Shown: piece after piece, positions 25,642 through 34,040 of the stretch | Layout: every line of letters begins with the position of its first letter | Position numbering within the stretch: the stretch's first letter is position 1 | Assembly: GCA_040388625.1 (NCBI GenBank) | Contig: JAZKBK010000006.1 | Span: 234,702 to 298,701 of the forward strand | DNA from: Gemmatimonadota bacterium | GTDB taxonomy: Bacteria; Gemmatimonadota; Gemmatimonadetes; Gemmatimonadales; Gemmatimonadaceae | DNA: 64,000 bases | Direction of reading: 5' to 3' | Program-made: the position numbers and the translations under genes | Notes under the pieces: model-generated | Databases searched by the model: none | Seen by the model: only the letters and a program-made list of their open reading frames with translations | Told to the model about the DNA's origin: nothing

Positions 25642-27075
25642 ATGCCGCAGACACCCACACACCCCAGCTCATCGAATCAGTCCAGTCGGATCGAACACGA
25701 TCTACTTGGCGAGCGCAGCGTACCATCAGACGCCCTGTACGGCGTGCAGACGCTCCGCGCACTGGAGAATTTCCCCATTTCCGGTACATACGTCGGCCAG
25801 TTTCCGACCTTGGTCGCGGCGCTCGCCTCCGTCAAGGAGGCTGCGGCGCTGGCGAATGAGGAGTTGGGCCTGCTGGACGCGAAGATTGCGCGCGCCATAG
25901 TCGCTGCCGCGGAGACCCTTCGGCGCGGAGACCACAGCGACCAGTTCCCGGTCGACATGATTCAGGGGGGCGCCGGGACCTCGACCAACATGAATGCGAA
26001 CGAGGTAATCGCCAATCTCGCCCTGGAGTCGCTGGGTCTTCCGCGGGGCTCGTACGACGTGATCCACCCGAACAACCACGTCAATCTGAGCCAGTCGACC
26101 AACGACGTCTATCCCACGGCGGTCAAGCTGGCGCTGCACGCGAGCATCACAGAGCTGCAGACGGCGATGGCCGCGCTCGCTGGGGCATTTCTTCAAAAAG
26201 GCGAAGAGTTCGGCGCCTTCATCAAGATGGGCCGCACGCAGCTTCAGGACGCGGTACCGATGACGCTCGGGCAGGAGTTCAGTGCCTTCGCCCATACCAT
26301 CCTCGAAGACGTCGACCGCCTGGGCGAGGCGCAGAAGCTGATTCTTGAGATCAACATGGGGGCGACGGCCATTGGTACCGGGATAAATGCGCCCGAAGGC
26401 TACGCGGAGTCTGTTCGGCGCGAGCTGTCGCGGGTGACAGGTCTGACGCTGATAACCGCGCCCGACCTGGTCGAAGCCACCGCCGATACAGGTGTTTTCG
26501 TTCAACTGTCCGGTGTGCTAAAGCGTTGCGCCGTAAAGCTTTCCAAAATCTGCAACGATCTCAGACTACTGTCATCCGGACCACGCGCCGGATTCGGCGA
26601 GATCAATCTCCCCCCCATGCAGCCAGGCTCGTCGATCATGCCTGGAAAGGTCAACCCAGTGATTCCTGAGGTCGTGAATCAGGTCTGCTTCGACGTGATC
26701 GGGGGAGACGTGACAGTCACGATGGCCGCGGAGGCCGGTCAGCTTCAGCTGAATGTTTTCGAGCCGGTGATTGCCTATCGACTGCTGCGCGGCATGTCGA
26801 TGCTGCGGAATGCATGCGACGTATTGCGCACTCGATGTGTGACAGGCGTCACAGCGAACCCGGAGCGCATGCGCCACTTTGTTGAACACTCGATCGGCAT
26901 CGTCACCGCGCTGGTACCGGTTATTGGCTACGAGGCCGCGACCGATATTGCGCGCGTCGCGCTGCAATCGGGGCGCGGCGTTTTCGAGCTGGTACTCGAG
27001 CGCGGACTCATGACGCGCGAAGAGCTGGACCAGTTGCTCAATCCCGAAGCGATGACGAAGCCCAGGGGGCGTTGA
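25642..27075 (+). CDS. aspA: Aspartate ammonia-lyase
   Basis: 477 residues of the aspartase/fumarase superfamily. Motifs: GGAGTSTNMNANEVIANLA, HPNNHVNLSQSTNDVYPTA, and the flexible catalytic loop GSSIMPGKVNPVIPEVVNQV near residue 330. The following VTMAAEAGQLQLNVFEPVI and NSIGIVTALVPVIGYE-like segments match E. coli aspartase more closely than class II fumarase, so the reaction is L-aspartate to fumarate plus ammonia. A fumarase role cannot be fully excluded by eye. ATG 25642 was preferred over TTG 25636. Monocistronic by spacing. Confidence 0.88.
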   Translation: MPQTPTHPSSSNQSSRIEHDLLGERSVPSDALYGVQTLRALENFPISGTYVGQFPTLVAALASVKEAAALANEELGLLDAKIARAIVAAAETLRRGDHSDQFPVDMIQGGAGTSTNMNANEVIANLALESLGLPRGSYDVIHPNNHVNLSQSTNDVYPTAVKLALHASITELQTAMAALAGAFLQKGEEFGAFIKMGRTQLQDAVPMTLGQEFSAFAHTILEDVDRLGEAQKLILEINMGATAIGTGINAPEGYAESVRRELSRVTGLTLITAPDLVEATADTGVFVQLSGVLKRCAVKLSKICNDLRLLSSGPRAGFGEINLPPMQPGSSIMPGKVNPVIPEVVNQVCFDVIGGDVTVTMAAEAGQLQLNVFEPVIAYRLLRGMSMLRNACDVLRTRCVTGVTANPERMRHFVEHSIGIVTALVPVIGYEAATDIARVALQSGRGVFELVLERGLMTREELDQLLNPEAMTKPRGR

Positions 27076-27184
27076 ACGTGCCCAATTTGCCTTGGACAAT
27101 TTTTCGGAGCCACCGCGGGTAGCCCACCCCGGCAATACGCCCTATCTTACCACTGCTGAACAGATCCACCCTCAACCCACTATC

Positions 27185-28453
27185 ATGATAGGCTCTCATC
27201 GCCTGCGCCGACTGGCCCCGCTCGGAGTGGCAGCGGTGCTCGCGTTGGCGCTCGCGGCCTGCGCTCAAAGCTACCCGAACTCCACGTTCACACCCCACTC
27301 GGATCTCGGTCGCTCGATCGACTTCCTGTGGAATCGCCTGATGTTCTTCGGGACGATCGTATTCGTTCTGGTCGAGGGGGCGCTGATCTACGTGGTCATC
27401 CGCTACCGTCGACGCAGCGAAGATGTGACTCCGCCGCAGACACACGGCCACGTGTTGCTGGAGATTACCTGGACCCTCATCCCGGCGGCGATTCTCGCGT
27501 TCATCGCGGTGCCGACGGTACGGACCATCTTTCAGACGCAGGCACCCGCGCCGGCAAATTCGTTGGTGATCGAGGTTTACGGTCACCAGTGGTGGTGGGA
27601 ATTCCGCTACCCTCAATACAAGTTCACTACGGCGAACGAGATTTACATCCCCAAGGGACGCACAGTCGATCTGGTGCTCCACTCGCAGGATGTCATTCAC
27701 TCGTTCTGGGTGCCGCAGCTGGCGGGCAAGCGTGACGCGATCCCGAATCACACCAACCATATCTGGTTCACGCCCGACAGCAACATGGCGACGACGGTAT
27801 GGAACGGCTTCTGTACCGAGTACTGCGGTGACTCGCACGGTGAGATGCACTTCCGCGTCGTGACTGTGAATCCGGATCAGTTCGCGAGCTGGGTCACTCG
27901 GCAACAGGCGCCGGGCTTCTTCAGTCCACCACCAGCCCCCGCGGCCCCTGCGGCCCCCGCAGCTGGTGCAACTCCCGCAGCCCCAGCAGCACCGACACCG
28001 GCCATACCGACTGCAACTCCAGCGCAGCTAGCGGCGTACATTCTTCCGCGCGCCGAAGTGCCGGATTATGCAATTCCGCACACGCCCTTCCCCGACGCGG
28101 TCAAGTTCGACGACAAGCTGCAGGGCGATCCCGCAGCGGGCGAAAAGCTGTTCGTCGGCGCTGGCACGTGCAACGCCTGCCACTCAGTGGCTGGCAATCC
28201 ACTCGCGGTCGGCACCATCGGACCGAACCTCACGCACGTCGGATCGCGCATCGCGATCGCGGCCGGCATGTACGTCAACGACAAGCCGCATCTTTCCCGT
28301 TGGATCAAGAACGCGCGCTTGATGAAGTCCGGCGTTCTGATGCCGACGCTCGGCAAGGGTCAGTACGACCCGCAGACGAAGGCAACAACCCCGTCAGGGC
28401 TGTCCGACCAGCAGGTTGCTGATCTCGTGGCATACCTCCAAGCACTCAAGTAG
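27185..28453 (+). CDS. ctaC: Cytochrome c oxidase subunit II with fused cytochrome c (caa3 type)
   Basis: 422 residues. A lipoprotein-like signal (VLALALAACAQ) is followed by two membrane helices, then the CuA cupredoxin domain with ligands in FCTEYCGDSHGEMHFRV (Cys near 210 and 214, His, Met) and the upstream HSFWVPQ His. A Pro/Ala-rich linker (about 255-285) joins a C-terminal cytochrome c domain with heme site CNACH near 329 and a distal Met in LMKSGVLMPTLG. This is the electron-entry subunit of a caa3 oxidase that accepts electrons without a free cytochrome c. ATG 27185 gives the intact signal. First gene of ctaCDEFG. Confidence 0.96.
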   Translation: MIGSHRLRRLAPLGVAAVLALALAACAQSYPNSTFTPHSDLGRSIDFLWNRLMFFGTIVFVLVEGALIYVVIRYRRRSEDVTPPQTHGHVLLEITWTLIPAAILAFIAVPTVRTIFQTQAPAPANSLVIEVYGHQWWWEFRYPQYKFTTANEIYIPKGRTVDLVLHSQDVIHSFWVPQLAGKRDAIPNHTNHIWFTPDSNMATTVWNGFCTEYCGDSHGEMHFRVVTVNPDQFASWVTRQQAPGFFSPPPAPAAPAAPAAGATPAAPAAPTPAIPTATPAQLAAYILPRAEVPDYAIPHTPFPDAVKFDDKLQGDPAAGEKLFVGAGTCNACHSVAGNPLAVGTIGPNLTHVGSRIAIAAGMYVNDKPHLSRWIKNARLMKSGVLMPTLGKGQYDPQTKATTPSGLSDQQVADLVAYLQALK

Positions 28454-28465
28454 GCGCGAAGACAA

Positions 28466-30346
28466 ATGGCAACGACTGTCATCGACACGACTCCTGCTCA
28501 CCTCAAACCATTCGTTCCCTCTCCGACACCGGCGACGGTTACTTTGGAGAAGAGCACGATCTGGGGTTGGCTCACCACTACCGATCACAAGAAGATCGGT
28601 ACTCTCTACCTCTTCACCGCCCTCTTCTTCTTCCTCGTCGGTGGTCTAGAGGCGGAGATCATCCGGGCGCAACTGGGCGGACCCAATCGGCATCTGGTGA
28701 GCGCCGAGACGTACAACCAGATATTCACGATGCACGGCACGACCATGATCTTCCTCGCGATCATGCCGCTCAGCGCCGCATTCTTCAACTTCATCATTCC
28801 GCTTCAGATCGGCGCGCGCGACGTCGCGTTTCCGCGACTCAACGCATTCAGCTATTGGGTCTATCTGTTCGGTGGTCTCTTCATCAGCATCCCGATCCTG
28901 TTCGGCCACGGACCGAATGGCGGCTGGTTCGGTTATGTGCCGCTCACGACCAAGGCCTACTCGGCAGGAATCAACATCGATTTCTGGGTGATCGGTCTGC
29001 AGATCCTCGGCATCTCGTCTCTCGCGGCAGGTTTCAACTTCATCACGACGATCATCAACCTGCGAGCACCCGGCATGTCGCTGATGCGGATGCCTGTCTT
29101 TACATGGATGGCGTTCGTCGTGCAGTTCATGGTCATCCTGGCCTTCCCCGTCATCACGATCGCGCTCTTCTTCCTGATGATGGACCGCTTCTTCGGAACC
29201 CAATTCTACGAAGTTGCGGCAGGCGGAGATCCGCTCCTGTGGCAGCATCTCTTCTGGATCTTCGGACATCCGGAAGTCTACATCCTCGTCCTGCCGGCGT
29301 TCGGTCTGGTGAGCGAGGTGCTTCCAACCTTCTCCAAGAAGCCACTGTTCGGCTATCCGGTGATGGTCTACTCGGGCATTCTGATCGGCTTCCTTGGCTT
29401 CGGCGTGTGGGCACACCACATGTTCGCCGTTGGAATGGGGCCGGTTGCCGACTCGGTGTTCGGCGTCACGACGATGCTCATCGCGATTCCTACAGGCGTC
29501 AAGATCTTCAACTGGATCGGGACGATAGCACAGGGGCAGTTCAAGGCGACGTCCGCATCGCTCTTCTGCGTCGGCATGGTCGCGCTGTTCACGATCGGTG
29601 GAATCTCGGGCGTGATGCACTCCTCGCCACCAGCGGATCTGCAGCAGACTGACTCGTATTTCATCGTCGCGCACTTCCACTACGTGATGTTCGGTGGCTC
29701 GATCATGGGACTGTTCGGAGGTATCTACTATTACTTCCCGAAGTTCTTCGGTCGTCTGCTGAACGAGAAGCTCGGCAAGTGGCACTTCTGGCTGACGTTC
29801 ATCGGAATGAACCTCACGTTCTTCCCGATGCACTTCTCGGGCATGCTCGGAATGCCGCGCCGCATCTACACGTACGACGCCGGCCAGGGTTGGGAAGTGT
29901 TCAACCACATCTCGACAATCGGCGCGTATCTGCTGGCAGTCGCGACCGCGATATTCATCTACAACTTCTTCAAGAGCCGCGTGTCCGGGCATGCTGCAGG
30001 CCCGAATCCGTGGGGTGCAGGCACGCTGGAGTGGACGATTCCATCACCACCGCCGGTCTACAACTTCGCGGTTCTTCCAACGGTTACGTCACGTTATCCG
30101 CTGTGGGAAGGCAAGCAGGCTGACATCGAGAGTGCACGTATCAATCAGCAGAGCGGCAAGACCGCCGAGCAGCTTGGGATCGTGATACCGTACAGCACTA
30201 TCAAACCATTGCTCGCCGCGGCGTTCATGATCATCATGTTCTCTGGCCTGATCGTCGGTCACTGGCTGATCCTGGTGGGAGCGGCTGCGACGGTGTTGGC
30301 TCTTTATGGATGGCTCACGAGTCCGCTCGAACCGGAACATCATTAA
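28466..30346 (+). CDS. ctaD: Cytochrome c oxidase subunit I
   Basis: 626 residues with at least twelve membrane helices. Heme and copper ligands are visible: FTMHGTTMIF (heme a His), GHPEVYILVLP (CuB His with the cross-linked Tyr, plus the D-channel Glu typical of A1-type enzymes), WAHHMFAVGM (two CuB His) and VAHFHYVMFGG (heme a3 and heme a His). A D-channel-like entrance, PLQIGARDVAFPRLN, is present. The C-terminal hydrophilic region and two additional helices are as in caa3 subunit I. The gene is 12 bp after ctaC. Confidence 0.97.
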   Translation: MATTVIDTTPAHLKPFVPSPTPATVTLEKSTIWGWLTTTDHKKIGTLYLFTALFFFLVGGLEAEIIRAQLGGPNRHLVSAETYNQIFTMHGTTMIFLAIMPLSAAFFNFIIPLQIGARDVAFPRLNAFSYWVYLFGGLFISIPILFGHGPNGGWFGYVPLTTKAYSAGINIDFWVIGLQILGISSLAAGFNFITTIINLRAPGMSLMRMPVFTWMAFVVQFMVILAFPVITIALFFLMMDRFFGTQFYEVAAGGDPLLWQHLFWIFGHPEVYILVLPAFGLVSEVLPTFSKKPLFGYPVMVYSGILIGFLGFGVWAHHMFAVGMGPVADSVFGVTTMLIAIPTGVKIFNWIGTIAQGQFKATSASLFCVGMVALFTIGGISGVMHSSPPADLQQTDSYFIVAHFHYVMFGGSIMGLFGGIYYYFPKFFGRLLNEKLGKWHFWLTFIGMNLTFFPMHFSGMLGMPRRIYTYDAGQGWEVFNHISTIGAYLLAVATAIFIYNFFKSRVSGHAAGPNPWGAGTLEWTIPSPPPVYNFAVLPTVTSRYPLWEGKQADIESARINQQSGKTAEQLGIVIPYSTIKPLLAAAFMIIMFSGLIVGHWLILVGAAATVLALYGWLTSPLEPEHH

Positions 30347-30353
30347 AGGAACA

Positions 30354-30373
30354 GGCGCGGATTCATCCGCGCC
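30354..30373. repeat. Palindromic repeat (family 2) between ctaD and ctaE
   Basis: GGCGCGGA-TTCA-TCCGCGCC, a perfect 8-bp stem with a tetraloop, in the 57-bp ctaD-ctaE gap. A close copy occurs at 45410-45429. Confidence 0.75.
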
Positions 30374-30403
30374 CTACTGAACCACGACCTTCGCCCGCAA
30401 TTA

Positions 30404-31060
30404 ATGTCTACTGCGACCGTATCACATCATTATTCGAGCACCGGCCTCGAAAACCGGAAGATCGCGATCTGGGCCTTCATCGGCTCGGAGTGCATGCTCT
30501 TCGTCTCGCTCATCTCGACATACCTGATCTACAAGGATCGGAGTGTCGTTGGGCCGTATCCTCACACCCCGTGGACAGACCCATCCACGGGCCATGTGTA
30601 CCATGCGATTCTGAACATCCCGGTCACGTCGGCCTCGACATTCATTCTCCTCATGTCGTCGCTTGCGATGGTGCTCGCGCTTTCAGCGGTCGAGAACAAG
30701 GGCAAGCCACAGCGCAATCTCGGCGAGCGAATCCTCGGCAATTCCAAGCTGTGGCTCTTCATGACGGCGCTGCTCGGACTCGGATTTCTTGGCTGCCAGG
30801 CGTATGAATTCACCTCGTTCGTCAACGAAGGACTCACGATCAAGACGAACCTGTTCGGATCGACGTTCTTCACGTTGACCGGATTCCACGGTGCGCACGT
30901 TACCGCGGGCGTGATCTGGATCCTGACGATGCTCTTCATCGACTTCAAGCGCGGCCTCGGTCCAGCCGATGCACTCAACGTCGACATCATGGCTCTGTAC
31001 TGGCACTTTGTCGACGTCATCTGGGTCGCGATCTTCACACTCGTCTATCTCATCCGGTAA
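30404..31060 (+). CDS. ctaE: Cytochrome c oxidase subunit III
   Basis: 218 residues, five membrane helices, short form typical of caa3/quinol oxidases. Family segments: IAIWAFIGSECMLFVSLIST, LGLGFLGCQAYEFTSFVNEG, STFFTLTGFHGAHVTAGVIW and DIMALYWHFVDVIWVAIFTL, with the conserved acidic and His residues of subunit III. It follows ctaD after a 57-bp gap that holds a palindromic repeat and is 5 bp before ctaF. Confidence 0.95.
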   Translation: MSTATVSHHYSSTGLENRKIAIWAFIGSECMLFVSLISTYLIYKDRSVVGPYPHTPWTDPSTGHVYHAILNIPVTSASTFILLMSSLAMVLALSAVENKGKPQRNLGERILGNSKLWLFMTALLGLGFLGCQAYEFTSFVNEGLTIKTNLFGSTFFTLTGFHGAHVTAGVIWILTMLFIDFKRGLGPADALNVDIMALYWHFVDVIWVAIFTLVYLIR

Positions 31061-31065
31061 ATCAG

Positions 31066-31425
31066 ATGGATCACTCACAAAGCCATTCCGCTCTGACACC
31101 CGCCCAGGAAGCTGCCGCGGGCCATGAGCACACGGGTCCAGGCTGGTCGGTTTACTGGAAGGTCGCAGTAGTACTGACCCTCATCACGATCGGCGAAGTC
31201 TGGGTTTACTACATCCCCGCCTTCGTTGCATCGCGGATGTTTCTTCCCACGCTGCTGACCCTGAGCGCGGTGAAGTTCGTGATAGTCGTGCTCTTCTACA
31301 TGCATCTTCGTTACGATTCCAAGCTGTTCCGAGTTCTGTTCACGGGTCCGTTGATAATTGCGTGTTGCACGCTCATGGCACTCCTGTTTCTCTTTGGACA
31401 CCTGCATCTAGGACACGGTGGATAA
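31066..31425 (+). CDS. ctaF: Cytochrome c oxidase subunit IV (CtaF-like)
   Basis: 119 residues. A hydrophilic His-rich N-terminus (DHSQSHSALTPAQEAAAGHEH) precedes three membrane helices in the prokaryotic COX4 arrangement: YWKVAVVLTLITIGEVWVYY, LPTLLTLSAVKFVIVVLFYM and GPLIIACCTLMALLFLFGHL. Subunit IV stabilizes the caa3 or quinol oxidase complex. The stop overlaps the next start by 8 bp, indicating coupled translation. Confidence 0.88.
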   Translation: MDHSQSHSALTPAQEAAAGHEHTGPGWSVYWKVAVVLTLITIGEVWVYYIPAFVASRMFLPTLLTLSAVKFVIVVLFYMHLRYDSKLFRVLFTGPLIIACCTLMALLFLFGHLHLGHGG

Positions 31426-32275
31426 CCTGCTGTTGTTGTTGGCCCTCCACCCGGTCGCGCAGGTCGGGTGGACGGGCTGGTCGGTTCACTGGAGCACGGT
31501 AATCGGTATCGCGGCTCTCGCCGCACTGTATCTCTGGCGCGCATCGCGCGCCCCCGAGCCGGGTACACCGACGGGCAGACAGAAGCTCACGTTCTTCGCC
31601 GGCCTGTTCGTGATGTTCGCCTCGCTGAACGGTCCGCTGCACGACCTGAGCGACTCCTTCCTGTTCAGCGCGCACATGGTGCAGCATCTGCTGCTCACGC
31701 TGTTGCTCCCGCCGCTGCTCATCGCCGGAACGCCAGGATGGATGCTTCGTCCGCTGATCAAACCCAGAGCAGTTCGCGCCGTCGCGAAATTCGTCACACG
31801 TCCCGTGTCGTGCTACGTGATCTTCAATCTCGTGATCATCGGATGGCACCTGCCCGTGTTCTACAACGCCGCGCTGGCGAATCACAACATCCACATCGGC
31901 GAGCATCTCATGTTCATCGCCGCCGCGGTGCTGTTGTGGTGGCCATTCCTCAGCCCGATGCCGGAGCTGCCGCGGCTGTCGTATCCAGGTCAGCTGTTGT
32001 ACTGCTTCCTGACGACGCTTCCGATGTCAGTCGTGGCGATCTACATCACCATGGCCGATCACGTGCTCTATCCGGCGTATGCAGCTGCGCCGCGTCTCTG
32101 GCACATAACGCCGATGATGGATCAGCAGGCGGGCGGGCTGATCATGTGGGTGCCAGGCAGCTTTGTATTCTACGGCCTGATGACCTTCGTATTCTTCAAG
32201 TGGGTCGCCCGCGGCGAGGATAGCCTTGCGGCGGCGCAGGTGGACTGGGTCCCGAAAGCCGACCCAGTCCGCTGA
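31418..32275 (+). CDS. ctaG: Cytochrome c oxidase assembly factor, caa3-CtaG type
   Basis: 285 residues with six to seven membrane helices. The family signature is visible: FASLNGPLHDLSDSFLFSAHMVQHLLLTLLLPPLLIAG, cited here in two pieces as NGPLHDLSDSF and SAHMVQHLLL. It continues with VIIGWHLPVFYNAAL, MFIAAAVLLWWPFLSPMPE and MMDQQAGGLIMWVPG. The conserved His residues may handle copper for CuB insertion. GTG 31418 overlaps the end of ctaF. It is the last gene of the oxidase operon and converges with a minus-strand membrane protein 2 bp away. Confidence 0.93.
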   Translation: MDNLLLLLALHPVAQVGWTGWSVHWSTVIGIAALAALYLWRASRAPEPGTPTGRQKLTFFAGLFVMFASLNGPLHDLSDSFLFSAHMVQHLLLTLLLPPLLIAGTPGWMLRPLIKPRAVRAVAKFVTRPVSCYVIFNLVIIGWHLPVFYNAALANHNIHIGEHLMFIAAAVLLWWPFLSPMPELPRLSYPGQLLYCFLTTLPMSVVAIYITMADHVLYPAYAAAPRLWHITPMMDQQAGGLIMWVPGSFVFYGLMTFVFFKWVARGEDSLAAAQVDWVPKADPVR

Positions 32276-32277
32276 CG

Positions 32278-32781
32278 TCACGCGTCGGTCCCGTCGAGCG
32301 CCTCGGTGAAGTGCCCCTTGAGATCGGGATGGCGCATCCACATGAACGTGAACATCACGATCGACGCGAGCAGATTCGCGACCATGATCTGATACCATGC
32401 GATGCCGCCGAGCGCGGTGGTGACGCTCAATAGCGCGGCCAGTCCGTAGAAGCCGCCTTCGACGATCACAAAGGTTATGAGAAAGCCGGCGAGTATCGCC
32501 GGCGTGCGGCGCGCCTGGTGCACGATCCACGCGACGATGATCCCGATTATCGCGAACGCGACATAGTGGAATATGGTGTAGATCGTGACGTGCAGCGCCA
32601 TGGTGTCGCTCATGCGCGGAGCCCCGAGAAACCGAAGGAGTCCCGTGCCCAGAACGTCCGGGGTGAAGAATGGGTGGTGTTCGATCGTGTCAACGATCAG
32701 CAGCCAGACCGCAATCACGGTGGCGCTCAACACACCTGCATAGATCCCTTCACGAATCGTGTTGTGTTCACGAACGGGCAT
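32278..32781 (-). CDS. Small four-helix integral membrane protein, unknown
   Basis: 167 residues from ATG 32781. Four hydrophobic segments: AGVLSATVIAVWLLIVDTIE, TIYTIFHYVAFAIIGIIVAW, ILAGFLITFVIVEGGFYGLA and WYQIMVANLLASIVMFTFMW. Both termini are hydrophilic and presumably cytosolic. I do not recognise a named family. The upstream extension of the open frame lies antisense to the neighbouring gene and is not coding. It converges with ctaG with only 2 bp between stops, so a shared Rho-dependent end is likely. Confidence 0.7.
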   Translation of the reverse strand: MPVREHNTIREGIYAGVLSATVIAVWLLIVDTIEHHPFFTPDVLGTGLLRFLGAPRMSDTMALHVTIYTIFHYVAFAIIGIIVAWIVHQARRTPAILAGFLITFVIVEGGFYGLAALLSVTTALGGIAWYQIMVANLLASIVMFTFMWMRHPDLKGHFTEALDGTDA

Positions 32782-32862
32782 GCATTCTCCTGAGCAAAAG
32801 TAGGGAACGCCGACAGGTAATATTGGCTCAAACCCGCATAAACGACAATCGGCGCCGCCTCG

Positions 32863-32868
32863 TATATT
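32863..32868 (+). promoter_or_regulatory. TATATT -10 box placed for a leaderless mRNA
   Basis: TATATT ends six bases before the ATG at 32875, so transcription would start at or next to the A of the start codon. There is no Shine-Dalgarno sequence in the preceding bases and the -35 region is weak. Confidence 0.4.
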
Positions 32869-32874
32869 TGTATC

Positions 32875-34026
32875 ATGGAGCGTGCCGCGCCCGCCCGCCT
32901 TCTGTCCCTCGATGTATTTCGAGGTGTGACCATCGCGGGTATGCTGCTTGTAAACAACCCGGGGAGCTGGGGCGCAATCTACCCGCCGCTCGAGCACGCC
33001 GCGTGGAACGGCTGGACACCAACCGACGTCATCTTCCCCTTCTTTCTGTTCATAGTGGGGGTGACCACCCATCTCTCGCTCAGCTCCCGCCGCGCGCGCG
33101 GCGCGACCGACCGGGATATCATCCTCCAGATTCTTCGACGAGGATTCGTCATCGTCCTGCTGGGCTGGCTCATGGCAGGATTCCCGTACTACCCGCTCAC
33201 CCGGATCACCGAGATACGATTCGGCGGCGTCCTTCCCCGCATCGGAGTCTGCTACATAGCAGGCGCCCTGCTGACGATGAAGACGAGTCTCAAGCAGCAG
33301 GTCGTCATACTGGCGGTGCTGCTGTACGGCTACTGGTTCCTCCAAACACTTGTTCCTGTCCCTGACCAGCACGGCGCCATCGGGGCGCTGCTGCTGAACC
33401 GCCCGGATGCCGTTCTGTCGGCCTGGCTCGACCGAACCGTACTCGGATTGCCGCACCTCTGGGTCGGCAGCAAAACGTGGGATCCGGAAGGAATCCTGTC
33501 CACGATACCTGCGATCGGAACGGTCATTCTGGGCGTCTTCACCGGCCGCTGGATAACGCGAAAGGACGTGCCGATCGACGAGCGCCTGAACGCGATGTTC
33601 GTGGTCGGGGCGCTTGCTATGATGGTCGGACTGATGTGGAACTGGGTCTTCCCGATCAACAAGAGTCTCTGGACCAGCTCCTTCGTGATCTTCACTGGCG
33701 GCATGGCGGCAGTCACGCTCGCGGCCAGCATCTGGCTGGTGGATGTGAAGGAAGTACGATGGTGGACCAAGCCGTTCGTCATCTACGGAATGAACCCGAT
33801 CCTCGCATTCGTGGGATCCGGTGTACTCGCGCGGATCATCTACACGCTGGTACAGGTACCATACGGTGGCAGAATCGTCTCTCTCGAGACGGCAATCTAC
33901 GAATCAGTGTTCCTGAGCTGGCTCGAACCGCGCAATGCGTCACTGGCTTTCGCGATCTGCGTAGTACTATTCTGGTTCGGCATCCTCACGGTACTCTACC
34001 GACGAAAGATCTTCCTCAAAGTATAG
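32875..34026 (+). CDS. Heparan-glucosaminide N-acetyltransferase-like (DUF5009/NagX) membrane protein
   Basis: 383 residues with about ten membrane helices. The N-terminus is diagnostic: RLLSLDVFRGVTIAGMLLVN, GSWGAIYPPLEHAAWNGWTP and DVIFPFFLFIVGVTTHLSLS, as in bacterial relatives of human HGSNAT and NagX. These transfer acyl groups across the membrane to glucosamine-type sugars in glycan recycling; the substrate here is inferred only. The neighbouring D-Ala-D-Ala carboxypeptidase, 14 bp downstream on the same strand, supports a cell-wall context. Its mRNA may be leaderless. Confidence 0.85.
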   Translation: MERAAPARLLSLDVFRGVTIAGMLLVNNPGSWGAIYPPLEHAAWNGWTPTDVIFPFFLFIVGVTTHLSLSSRRARGATDRDIILQILRRGFVIVLLGWLMAGFPYYPLTRITEIRFGGVLPRIGVCYIAGALLTMKTSLKQQVVILAVLLYGYWFLQTLVPVPDQHGAIGALLLNRPDAVLSAWLDRTVLGLPHLWVGSKTWDPEGILSTIPAIGTVILGVFTGRWITRKDVPIDERLNAMFVVGALAMMVGLMWNWVFPINKSLWTSSFVIFTGGMAAVTLAASIWLVDVKEVRWWTKPFVIYGMNPILAFVGSGVLARIIYTLVQVPYGGRIVSLETAIYESVFLSWLEPRNASLAFAICVVLFWFGILTVLYRRKIFLKV

Positions 34027-34040
34027 CTTCTATTTTCCTG

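Noticed and set aside
28646..29992. Minus-strand ORF inside ctaD
   Set aside because: Strongly acidic and His-rich translation typical of antisense to membrane helices.
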